Shown: positions 54,641 through 64,000 of the stretch, piece by piece
How the letters are laid out: the number at the start of each line of letters is the position of its first letter
Position numbering within the stretch: position 1 is the stretch's first letter
Assembly (NCBI RefSeq): GCF_041146795.1
Contig: NC_135176.1
Span: 18,425,786 to 18,489,785, forward strand
Length of the DNA stretch: 64,000 nt
Origin: Maylandia zebra
Taxonomy: Eukaryota; Chordata; Actinopteri; Cichliformes; Cichlidae
Direction: 5' to 3'
Position numbers and translations under genes: made by a program
The notes under the pieces: model-generated
The model's database searches: none
Told to the model about the DNA's origin: nothing
What the model saw: the letters and a program-made list of their open reading frames with translations, nothing else

Positions 54641-54685
54641 CTTATTGATAAAAAACTGCAGGAACCTTTCACAGGTGTCTGAGGA

Positions 54686-54713
54686 ACCTGTTGTCGTAAG
54701 CCCGACAACAGGT
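54686..54713. repeat. 11-bp inverted repeat
   Basis: ACCTGTTGTCG and its exact complement are separated by 6 bp. There is no gene end beside it. Confidence 0.85.
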
Positions 54714-57700
54714 GTCAGGGTGAAGTATTTTTCAAAATCGTGTCCAGGTAGCCTTCATTCTCACCAATAAGCCACTGCGTTTCCCACGGCGCCCTCTAGG
54801 TTGAGGTAGCACCGGAACACAGCGGAGGCAAGCTGGAACTCCTGACAGGAGCGGTGGGGAGAAGGTTCCCTGATATCCACGATTGCAATAAAGAGTTTTT
54901 TAACTGAGAGGATCTTATAGCCAGCACCATTTGGCAATCATATACAAGCAGAGAGTTAGCATGTTTTAAAACAAAGTAAAAATAAAACACTAGTACAAAC
55001 AGAGTCCGACGGCAGGCCGTAAACACTGGCGCCATCTTGACCAATGATGGGTCTAAGTGCACTGTTACATATAAAATATTAGACCTATTTCAGAACCCGT
55101 CCAAAATGAACTGTTTTCTCTTATAAAGGGAAAACAAACCAGAAAAGCTCTTGCTCCCAATAAAACAATATGATGTAGGCATTAGAACTTCCGGTAACAC
55201 GAGATTCAGCGCTGTCGTCACTGCTTCTAGCTTTAATTAAATGCTGATGCTTATCTGGTCTGAACTCAGACTTAAGTGTCACCCCCTCTGTTCATTTTCC
55301 CTACATCATATTTGCCGGTTGCCCACAAGTGCTCCACAATTCTGGAGAGTCTGGGATCAACTGGCATAGTTCCACCTGCTAAATACACAGAGAATTTTGT
55401 TAGCAACTGCAAAATTCACACAACACTAATGTTCTCCATTAACCACTTCCTAAACACTTCATGCCAATGTTTCATCACTAGATTGTAAATTTCTTCTCCA
55501 GGTCTGCACTGCTGCACTCATTTTAGTCACAGACCCAATCACTTTACTCAATTATATTGTAACATGCTGTCATGTATTTTACAAAGCAAGTTTATTTTCA
55601 TATAGTCAGAGGTGTATATCAACCTCACCCATGCATCAGAAACAGGAAACTCGGTTTTTTTAGTCTCTACTCTAACAGACTCTGCTACATCCTGTTAACT
55701 TGTGAGATCAAACCATCTATTCCTAATCTAACAATGATCACCTAATTTTCATATCAGTTCATAACCCACATAACCCACTGTCCTGTCAACCCAAGTTGAC
55801 AGGACAACAGAAATGCATATTTGAAATATTACCACAAAAAAGAATCTCCTTCATACAGTAAATCACTTGTATTGCTCAATCAGCAGAAGACATCTCACAA
55901 TTTACTATTTTAAAACTACATTTATTGTCTCATCACTGGTTGGTCATACCAGTCTATTTTCCTTTTCACAGAAGTCAACCTGTTGTCCTGCAGCTTGGAG
56001 AGTTATTTCTCAGCGATGGATAACCTCAGCATTTGATAGCAAGTGTCTGTTAAATCTACACTATTTTGGCAATCAGAGGACCAATGAGCTGTTTCTTCTT
56101 ATCTGTTCATTCTTTTCTTTTCGGTCTCTTCTTTTGCTGCTTAACTCCCAGCATGGCAAATGCAAAACAGATGGTCCTCTCAAGTCCATTCACACACAAG
56201 GATGTCACTGGTGAACTTCCCAGCTTGTGATTAAGAGTGCATGCTTCCATCCACGATAGTATTTGTACATGCTGCTGAACCTTTCAGAGTTTTAAGTCAG
56301 TGCTGCTGTCTGTTCACCAGCTGTTGATTCTTGAAGTTGACGCTGTTGGTCTGGAGCTGCCTTTTATCTTCAGGAAGAGATTGACCATCCTTAAAGCTTC
56401 TTTCCAGGATAAGATGTACATCGAGATGAAGCTGTGAAATTTCAGCCAAAACCTGGCCTGGGTATCATGCCAATTATGTTAATCTATCATTTTGACCCGG
56501 CCGCTGTGCTCGTGAAGGAAGTTGATCCAGGTCCGTGGGCACCTGTACTAACAAACTAAGACATTTATTTAATATCCTTCTCATCACTACTTATTGACAC
56601 TTTCATTCTGTGATTCTTCTATCCACATTTTAAAATGTCTCTTTCTCGTCATTCGTTGCACTCACATCAGCCAATTTCCTTCAGACTGCATGCAGACACT
56701 TTCACTTCCTGTCACATACACACACACTCTCCACGTTACTGCATTTCCTCAGTTTCTACACCCTTTTTTCTTCGCAGTAGCCCAATTGACACAATTCTTT
56801 AGCAGAATTTAACACAATCCTTTAGCACAATTAGCACACTTCTTTAGCCAAGCAGCAATATACAAGCATTATCTCAAAATTACTTGTTGTCGACCATGTT
56901 TTCCTGCTCAACTCCAATTCTCTGTCCTAGGCAAAGTAGTGGACTCTAACCACTACCATTAAATATTTTCATCGCAGCGAAACAGTCTGTCAGAATGTTC
57001 GCCACCTCACATAGAAGCCACGTATTTACAATTTTAACAACAAGAATCACACAATTCCTATACACTCGTTGAATTCAACTATATTTCCGGCCGTGCGCCC
57101 AGCGCTTCTTTTTAAGATTATAAGCACCCAAGCTCAGTTCTGCTGTCCAAAAAAGGCAAAAAGGGGGTGGACTCTAACCACTCCCAGTGGTCTCTTAACC
57201 ACTAGCGTTTAACGGGGTCCCAAGTCCCTGAGGTACGCCAACCTGGATCTCCGGTCCAACCGGTCACGCTAGGCGTCCGTAGTCAGGTGGGGATACCAAT
57301 CCCTGAACTTTGCATTTATAGGGAGCCCGGCTTCCAAAATACTTTAAATTCTGTGTTTTTTAAAAGCGTCCAACGCTTCTCGGAACATTTATACGTCAAC
57401 CTGTAGATCTTTGCAAAAGTCTCTTGCTCTAGTGTCCATACTCGACTTGCCCTGAAACACTTAGACATCAACCTGTAGTTCTTAAGAAACGTCTCTTGGT
57501 CTAATGTTTCAGCATTACTGAGCCAATTTAACAGTGAAGATCGTTAACTCAGCGAACAGATAATTTAGAATTCATCCAACTTTGGTTTAACAGATGGTGC
57601 TTACCTTTAAATTCTATTGGACCGGTCCTCTGTTCGCCTCATTTCATGATCCACCTTACTATTGCAGAATCAAAACATTGGAGATGTTAGATTTATGTTG

Positions 57701-58029
57701 GCACAAGCATATGTGAGTATATGTTTCTAAGCTTAAATGTACGGTGGCTGGGAAGTGCAAATCACATTTACAACATCAACAACAAAATAACATTTCCGAA
57801 AACACTTTTACATTAAAAAAACAAAAACAAATAAAAAAATTGACAACAAAATAACATTTAAGAAGACACTTTAACAAGTCCGCAACAAATTAACAAGTGG
57901 CTCTTGACGGAAAGGGATTGTCTGAAATACCGGAAGTGACTCAACGATAGGGCTTTGGAGTTGACGTAACGCTGCAATGTATTGTGGGAGACCATTGTCA
58001 ATCAATCTAGTGCCGTGTCTCCTGTACAG
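54714..58029. other. long intergenic stretch, no gene found
   Basis: Chance open frames of up to 115 codons are present, but none has a recognisable domain. A perfect 11-bp inverted repeat (GTCCTGTCAAC, spacer CCAA) lies at 55780-55805. Around 56930-57200 the phrase GTGGACTCTAACCACT occurs twice. 57660-57700 shares a short segment with 37455. Most is AT-rich with no element ends that I can pair. Confidence 0.45.
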
Positions 58030-58477
58030 CAACGGTCCCCAACAGGACCGGTACCGGTCCGTGAGTCGTTTGGTACCAGGCCGCGAGAGTTGAGGCTCGG
58101 GCGTGAAGTGTATGGTTTTCAGGGTTTTTAATCATTAAGTCGGTTTCCCTGGGTCTTTTCCCGTTTTGTAGTTGTGTGTCTTATTTTGAAAGCATTATTT
58201 ACACGTTACCATAGCGACCAGAGAGCATTAAGGGGCAGAGAGGAGGATGTTATTCTCAATGTTGTTGGCGCATTTCAGGAGTATACTGCTAATAAAGTTA
58301 CACAATTACACAGCTGAATTCGCGTTTATTATTATATTTACAAAATACCACAGTTTTTGTCTTTGTCTGTATCATTTTATTTTGTTGTATTTATCCGCAA
58401 CACCTTAAAGGCCGGTCCGTGAAAATATTGTCTGACATTAAACTGGACCGTGGTGCACAAAAGGTTGGGGACCGCTG
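58030..58477 (+). mobile_element. hAT MITE
   Basis: CAACGGTCCCCAAC at the left is inverted at the right (GGTTGGGGACCGCTG). Flanks CTGTACAG (58022-58029) and CTGTGCAG (58478-58485) match at 7 of 8 bases. No coding sequence is inside. Confidence 0.85.
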
Positions 58478-58485
58478 CTGTGCAG

Positions 58486-59138
58486 TATATAGTGCGTTTA
58501 GCTTGTCAAATTTACATAAATCTTTGATCGCCAGTTGTGTGACTCTGAAGTGATGTACTGTATGTTTGTAAGTTTTCTCCTCAACAAACACAACAATGCC
58601 AACGAAACGTTTTGCACGGTTTCATTCCATGTCCCAATTGGTAGTTTTGGTAGTCAGGGATCAGTCCCCCAGGGCCTCCATTCCTGGCCACTGCCCGGCA
58701 CATAATGCACCCGACCCCTACGATGCCTCCTGCAGGTGGTCTCTTTTTCGGGCTAAGGCCTGGCCACCAGATACTCCCTCTCGGGCACCCTCCCCAGGCC
58801 TGGCTCCAGGGCAGGGCCCTGGTAACCCTATCCCGTGCAGGGTGAACTGTTCCCAAGGGGTTCTTCTCATAGGGGTCATCTGAATCACCCTTTGTCTGGT
58901 CCCTCACCCAGGACCAGTTTGCTATGGGAGAGCCTACCAGGGGGCAGAAGCCCCCGGACAACATAGCCCCTGGGATTCCTGGGACACACAAACCCTTCCA
59001 CTTCACAGGAAAGGTAGCCATATGGTAGAGATTCGCAGAGGGGAGTAGCGAGTTCCAATGCATTTATTTTATTAAGGATGCAAAAGCATACACAGTGAAC
59101 ATCTATGCAATTTCTTGTTTAGGGTATTCCTGTGAGTT
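58486..59138. other. GC-rich repeat-like segment, unidentified
   Basis: An open minus-strand frame (58581-59063, about 160 codons) reads like low-information sequence without a known domain, and the + strand is also open for 95 codons. The composition and lack of motifs suggest repeat rather than gene. It adjoins the gypsy gag relic. Confidence 0.4.
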
Positions 59139-59292
59139 TTATTCATACACGTTTTCCAGCTTTATCCTTGGAACAGATGAGACTGGCAAAGGAAGAACGT
59201 CAGACAGAGTAGTCAGACCCTGTTCATCGAGTGCTGGTTCAGAAAGGCTAGCAGCCGGCTCTCTGTCCTCAGTTAGAACAGATCCAAGAACA

Positions 59293-59958
59293 TGTCTGTG
59301 AAGGTTCTCAGTCATCCAGGTCATCGTAGTCAAAGGAGCTGTACAGTGCAGCGAGGAATGCCCAGACCTCTACATTGGAGAGACCAAACAGCCACTTCAC
59401 AAGCGCATGGCACAACACAGAAGAGCCACCTCCACAGGACAAGACTCAGCAGTCCATCTGCAGCTTAAGGATAAAGGACACTCTTTCGAGGATGCCAATG
59501 TTCACATTTTGGACAGAGAGAACAGATGGTTTGAAAGAGGAGTGAGAGAAGCCATCTATGTCCACTGTGAGCGACCATCTTTGAACAGAGGCGGGGGTTT
59601 ACGACACCAACTCTCTGCCATCTATAATCCAGTTTTGAGATCCCTTCCCAGACGCCTTGACGCCCACTCACATCCTGGGCCATCTGACCTCAGGAATTCG
59701 CATGATAAGGTGGGGCCAGGTTTCACAATGAACACACCCGAAACTCTGGCTGATTGGGACCCACACCCAGTTTCACACCTTGGCTCAGGCGATTAGAGGA
59801 TCATCAGGGGGTCCTTTTGTCCCTCTGTGGGGGGTTACTCCCACTAGGTTTATATCTGGAACTCTCCACCATTTGACCTTAGAACTGAAGAAGCTTCTCG
59901 GATGAGAGGTGAAACGTCTTCAAGCAACTTAAAGAAGTCCAGACGCTTTTCTTTGCAA
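59293..59958 (+). mobile_element. Penelope-like element, 5'-truncated, 12-bp TSD
   Basis: GATCCAAGAACA is repeated exactly at 59281-59292 and 59959-59970, flanking the insert. The insert keeps only the endonuclease end of the coding region and a 3' tail containing GGATGAGAGGTGAAACGTCT. It lies inside the gag relic, so it is younger than that relic. Confidence 0.85.
59340..59796 (+). pseudogene. GIY-YIG endonuclease domain of Penelope-like element
   Basis: The reading contains PDLYIGETKQPLHKRMAQH, the YIG half of the GIY-YIG nuclease signature with the conserved Arg, then ENRWFERGVREAIYVHCERP with the metal-binding Glu and SLNRGGGLRHQLSAIYN. In Penelope-like elements this domain follows the reverse transcriptase and nicks the target DNA. 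The reverse transcriptase is missing through truncation. The frame is open to 59796. Confidence 0.8.
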
Positions 59959-61377
59959 GATCCAAGAACAGTCTCACTCAAGTTCACTTCCTCCAGCTTA
60001 TGAGCTTGCAACCTGGTAAGAACACTGACAGAAAACACATCAGGGTGGGATTTCAACAGCTCATCCTCTCCTAGGATACAGCTGGGCTTATCCACCACTT
60101 CAGGAACAGGGAGTACCTTGACCCCAGCAATATCATTTCCCATTATAAACTCAACACCCTGAATAGGAAATAAGTTTCTCACTGCAACCTTGAAAAAACC
60201 AGAGGCTAACCTCAACTGTTTATGTTTAAGAGCCAAACACTCAGAAACTATATGCCCCACTTTGTGACAGTAAAAACATTGTCTATCAGACTTGGAACCC
60301 GAGGAACCCCTAGGTTGTTGAGGGTGCGGCTTTGTGTCCTCTTTCATTTGTTCATGATAGGGTGATTCAGATTTACAAACACGCTTTTGTGCGTCAAAGC
60401 AAATTCTTCTGCCAGGACAGCTGCCTCTTGCAAAGTGGCAACTTTTTGTTCATTCAGGTACAGCACCGTATGCTCAGGAACACAGTTTTTGAATTCCTCC
60501 AACAATAACAGTTCACGCAGTGCGTTAAACTCTGAAACTTTGCTTGCTTGACACCACCTATCAAATAGTATCCCCCTTTCCTTTGCAAACTCAAGAAATG
60601 TTTGAGCAGTGAATTTCCTCAGGGTCCTGAAACGCTGCCTGTAAGCTTCAGGGACCAACTCATAGGCTGAGTATAGCACTTTTGACATTGTCATACACAA
60701 GACTGTCCTCAATAGTGAGAGCTGCGCATACTTCCTGTGCTTTACCAATTAATTTGCACTGAAGCAAAAGGGACCAAACCTCCTTGGGCCAATGTAAAGC
60801 AATGCGCTCAAACACATTAAAATAGGCCTCCACCTCAGTCTCCCTGAATGGTGGAACCAGGGCAATGTTTTTGCCTACATCAAATGTTGGAGGTGCAGGA
60901 GCAGGGGGAGAATTATCTGAGGGATTACTAACGTTATCTTCATACTTCACTGAAGGTGGAGCAGAAGGCTCAGGAGACAATTTGTTAGCTTGCAACTCCA
61001 GCTGGCGCAACCTAATAGATGTCTCAGCTTCTAGCTGCCGACACTTTAGCTTGAATTCAAGCTCATCCTTACGTTCCCTTTCTTTGGTTCAAGTTCAAGA
61101 CGAGCCAAACGTACCTTTAAGCGTGCACCAACACTGGGATTACTGGATTCAACAGAGAAGGGCTCAAACCGTGGAAGAGAGGCTGGGGGTTTTCCCCCAC
61201 CTGGTTTGACCACAGTAGGTGTCACTGTCCCATCCCCAGTACAAACCTCAGGCTGATCAGAGGTTTCAAAGACCGACGCTGCATCCTAGTGTCCGCGTCT
61301 AAAGGGAACACACCTTTCCCAACCAACCCACTGACCACAAGAGACTTTAACTCGTTCTTCTTCATGGTCTTAGCCAC

Positions 61378-61379
<2 letters not shown>

Positions 61380-61412
<33 letters not shown>
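61380..61412. repeat. GT/TA microsatellite at element junction
   Basis: GTGTGTGTGT followed by about ten TA units. It lies exactly where the minus-strand gag relic gives way to the + strand LTR-linked region. Confidence 0.95.
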
Positions 61413-62973
61413 CTCCACTCAGTCTCCAGTGTCAGCTGCTCACTCGCTCTCCACTCAATCTCCAGCGCCTCCGGTGTCACTTTCAGCTCAGTCTCCAGCG
61501 CCTCCAGTGTCACTTTCAGCTCAGTCTCCAGTGCCACCTGTAGTTCAGTCTCCTGTGTCACCTGTAGTTCAGTCTCCTGTGTCACCCGTAGCTCAGGCTC
61601 CGGTATTACCAGTTTCACTCATTCACTCTATGCAGGGAGAAAGTCTTGTTTCTACTCAGGGTGCTTTTCATGGTTTAGCCGCCATTGGCACAGTTTGCCA
61701 CTCCAGGGCTTCCCCAGAGGCTAGGTCTCAGTCCCCAGCTGATTCTGGACCCCTGAAGTTTAGTGAGAACTGCACCATGTCAGCGTTGCCTGGGCAGAGC
61801 CAGTGCTCAGTGCAGTGCCAGTTGCCTTTATGTCAGCTAGTGGACTCCATGCCTGCTGGGTTTGTGATGGCTTCTGCTGGAGGGTCCGAGGGACCACTCC
61901 GGCCTTTGTCTCGTGTCTCCGCTGGAGGGTCCGAGGAACCGCTCCGGCCTTTTTCTCCTGTCTCCGCTGGAGGGTCCAAGGGACCGCTCCAGCCTTTGTC
62001 TCGTGTCTCTGCTGGAGGGTCCGAGGGACCGCTCCGGCCTTCGTCTTCTGTCATCGCAGGAGGATCCAAGGGATCCGCCCAGCCTGCAGCGCCACCGTCT
62101 CCGGCTTCCACGCCGCCGCCGGCAGCGCCACCGGCAGCGCCACTGTCTTCCACGCCGCCGCTGGCAGCGCCACCGTCTCCGGCTTCCACGCCGACGCCTG
62201 CAGCGCCATTCTCAGCTGGTCTAGCCTCAGTGCTTTCAGCCTCGCCTGCAGCAGCGGCTTCGTCCATGCCTTCGCCTGGCCCAGCTTCAGTTTCGACTTC
62301 GCCTGGTCCAGCTTCAGCGTCGCCTGGCCCTGCCTCCGTGTCTTCGCCTTCAGCGTCGCCTGGTCCTGCCTCCGTGTCTTTGCCTTCAGCATCGTCTGGT
62401 CCTGCCTCGTCTGGGTCTGTGGTTAATCGGCCACCTTCCAGGCTACTGGTCGTGGGCGGCCCCCAGACCCCCTTCGCCTGAGTCGCCGCCGTTGCCTTCC
62501 GCACGGCCAGCCTCCGGAACAGTGCTGTCGTCGCCGCCGCCGTTGCCTTCCTCGCGGCCAGTCTCCGGACCAGTGCCGTCGTCACCGCCATTGCCTTCCG
62601 CACGGCCGCCCCCCGGACCAGTGCCGTCGTCGCCGCCGTTGCCGTCCGCAAGGTCAGCCTCCTGAACGGTTCAGGCTCCTGTGTTGTCGGCTCCCGGGCC
62701 GGCCCCCTGAACTGTTCTGTTTTGGACTTTGTTTTCTTGAGCTCCGGTGTGTTTCTTTTTTTGTCTTCTTTTGGTTTTGGACTTGTGTTTTGTTTTATGG
62801 CCTTCTAGTGCTCTTGTTTTTCTTTAGCTCTGCCCAGTTTAGGTTCCAGTTTCATGTTCCCCCGCCATTGCTGTTTGTATCCACTCCTGTTAATAAATGC
62901 TCACCTGCACCAGAGCTGCTGCATTTTGGGTCCTTTCTACTAACTCCACACGTCTGCCACAACGGACGTGACA
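61410..62973 (+). mobile_element. LTR-element remnant ending in an LTR terminus
   Basis: 61410-62480 is open on + for about 350 codons of Pro/Ser/Ala-rich repeats with no known domain. From about 62650 the sequence is noncoding, and it ends with AATAAA (62893-62898) and CGTGACA at 62973, the same layout as the LTR ends at 4946 and 10214. The start of this LTR was not located. It ends directly inside an OR relic. Confidence 0.55.
61872..62070 (+). repeat. 45-bp tandem repeat, about 4.5 units
   Basis: Each unit encodes 15 residues of the form [15 protein letters not shown], with substitutions between units. It lies within the LTR-element remnant. Confidence 0.92.
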
Positions 62974-63174
62974 GAAAAGCTTTTTCTGTGATCATGGACC
63001 TGTGTTTTATCTGGCATGCAATGATACATCTTTAAACCGCATAATGGCATATGTTTCCTTAGTTAGTTTAATCTGTATTCCTCTAATATTAATAGCGTTT
63101 ACTTATGTTTGCATTTCCATAGCACTGAGCAGAATTGCGTCGGGAGAGGAATGACTCAAAGCACTGGAGACACA
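62974..63174 (+). pseudogene. odorant receptor relic (loop 2 to loop 3)
   Basis: The reading from [17 protein letters not shown] through TM5 to ALSRIASGEE matches OR loop 2 to the start of loop 3, then meets a stop at about 63151 and loses similarity near 63174. The 5' half is missing at the LTR boundary (62973) and was not found elsewhere in the window. It is from a different OR subgroup than the five intact genes (CISIALSRIASGEE in place of CIGYSLSKTVTCRE). Confidence 0.82.
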
Positions 63175-64000
63175 TAGGAAACACACCCGAAGTAAATCGG
63201 GAATATTGAGGAATAACAAGACAAGGGAAGTAAACTCTACACAAGACACACAAGACAAAAGACTTTCACAATAAAACAGGAAAGAAGAAGCAGAATATAA
63301 ACAGAGACTGCAAAGGATAAAATAAATTATAAAGGAAACTATAGTATATTATTTATGCACGAGAAGAGTCAAACAGCATAAGAGATTCTCAATAAACAAG
63401 GAATCACAAAACCCAAAAGAACTGTAAATACAAAACCCTGGGTCTAAAAACCCAGGGATCCTAACAAATAATTTTAATGAATTTGTTGGCACTAGTCTAC
63501 TTTTACTGGGGCACATACACTTATGTTGCTAAGGATGTTTCTAACAGTTAGATTCATAGCGACACATTTTACTTTGCGATTGATTACATTTTTTTTTTCA
63601 ATGAAAACTGTGTCAAAGCTTTGATTGAAACTATAGAGCCAGGTATAAAATATGCATATTAATTAACTATATTTTTCAAAGAACAATGGTAATTGAATTT
63701 ATTATGTAAAGAAAACAGACTACTAAATGAAAGATGTAGGTTTTAACCTGTTTAACTTGAACATCTTCAAGTATGCCTTACCTTGCCTTCCTTTGTCATG
63801 ACTTAGATTCTAGTTTCTTGGCGCTATTCCTTGGATGCATGAAATATCAGTATAAATGCAAAAATTAAAGAGAGCGCATTAACATATTTAATGCAAAATA
63901 ACATGAAAAATCTGTTAGTATAGTTGTTAAATTTACGATTTAATGTGATTTAAAGCTAAAACATCTGTATTTTAATTTATCATGCTGATCTAAAATAATC
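63175..64000. other. AT-rich intergenic, nothing recognised
   Basis: No coding region, element ends or notable repeats were found up to the window edge. Confidence 0.5.

Larger units (their letters stand above)
59139..61365 (-). pseudogene. gypsy gag with SCAN-like domain, frameshifted and interrupted
   Basis: The minus-strand start is at about 61365 ([18 protein letters not shown]). At 60660-61010 lies a capsid N-terminal region (PPFRETEVEAYFNVFERIA). At 60344-60748, in another frame, comes a SCAN-like capsid domain (YRQRFRTLRKFTAQTFLEFA). At 59850-60347 comes a CCHC knuckle (CFYCHKVGHIVSEC). The gag end (59139-59290) is separated by a Penelope-like fragment. At least three frame breaks show that it is dead. 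SCAN domains of vertebrate zinc-finger proteins derive from gag of this type (Gmr1-like), which is family knowledge. Confidence 0.75.

Noticed and set aside
58581-59063. A 160-codon minus-strand protein
   Set aside because: Open on both strands with no motifs; more likely repeat sequence.
61833-62651. A 272-codon minus-strand protein rich in Ala, Gly, Glu and Asp
   Set aside because: It is the antisense of the repetitive LTR-linked region and has no domain.
1-64000. CRISPR arrays, rRNA genes, bacterial operons or defence systems
   Set aside because: No direct-repeat/spacer arrays or rRNA were seen, and the sequence is vertebrate in gene and repeat content.

Overview
This window is vertebrate nuclear DNA, most likely from a teleost fish. 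It holds intronless teleost-type odorant receptor (OR) genes set in a dense mix of fish-type transposable elements (Ty3/gypsy, L2-like and R2-like LINEs, hAT, Tc1, Tigger/pogo, PIF/Harbinger, a Penelope-like fragment and a V-SINE). The SINE and the overall mix fit a percomorph, possibly a cichlid, but that is inference. I see no host gene other than the ORs.

OR cluster. Five intact single-exon OR genes lie on the + strand (6658-7635, 12183-13154, 30085-31053, 35894-36859, 49443-50414). Three OR relics also lie on + (34140-34383, 51345-51432, 62974-63174), and the first 68 bases match OR downstream flank, so another unit probably lies just left of the window. The receptors form two subclades: 6658 with 35894, and 12183 with 30085 and 49443. 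Genes 12183 and 49443 differ at 8 of 323 residues and sit in a segmental duplication (copy A 8765-13754, copy B 48105-51316). Genes of the second subclade share an upstream block with a TATAAGG-like element 107-127 bp before the ATG.

Mobile layers. 69-5531: gypsy element on the minus strand, cut in its integrase, with a Tigger/pogo element inserted in gag. 9557-11645: solo LTR and L2, both absent from copy B. 13755-18440: PIF/Harbinger-like element with a four-exon MADF/BESS-type gene, holding nested hAT elements and a SINE. 18437-23003: L2, protease relic, hAT and LTR. 23386-29783: intron-bearing IS630/Tc1-like element split by an L2. 31588-33947: two hAT elements. 34430-35430: R2-like LINE. 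37505-38901: piggyBac-like remnant. 39067-40670: full-length Tc1 with an open transposase. 42690-46729: full-length hAT with an open two-exon transposase, nested in an older hAT. 52244-53262: hAT. 53868-54640: LINE. 58030-58477: hAT MITE. 59139-62973: gypsy gag relic holding a Penelope-like endonuclease fragment, then an LTR-linked repeat region that ends inside an OR relic.

Reading. The locus is an OR array that grew by duplication and then took repeated insertions. Many insertions can be ordered in time because target-site duplications and duplicate-copy empty sites are preserved. I found no defence system or gene cluster of unknown function. The most useful novelties are the datable A/B insertion pairs, the conserved OR promoter block, and two transposons that look intact.
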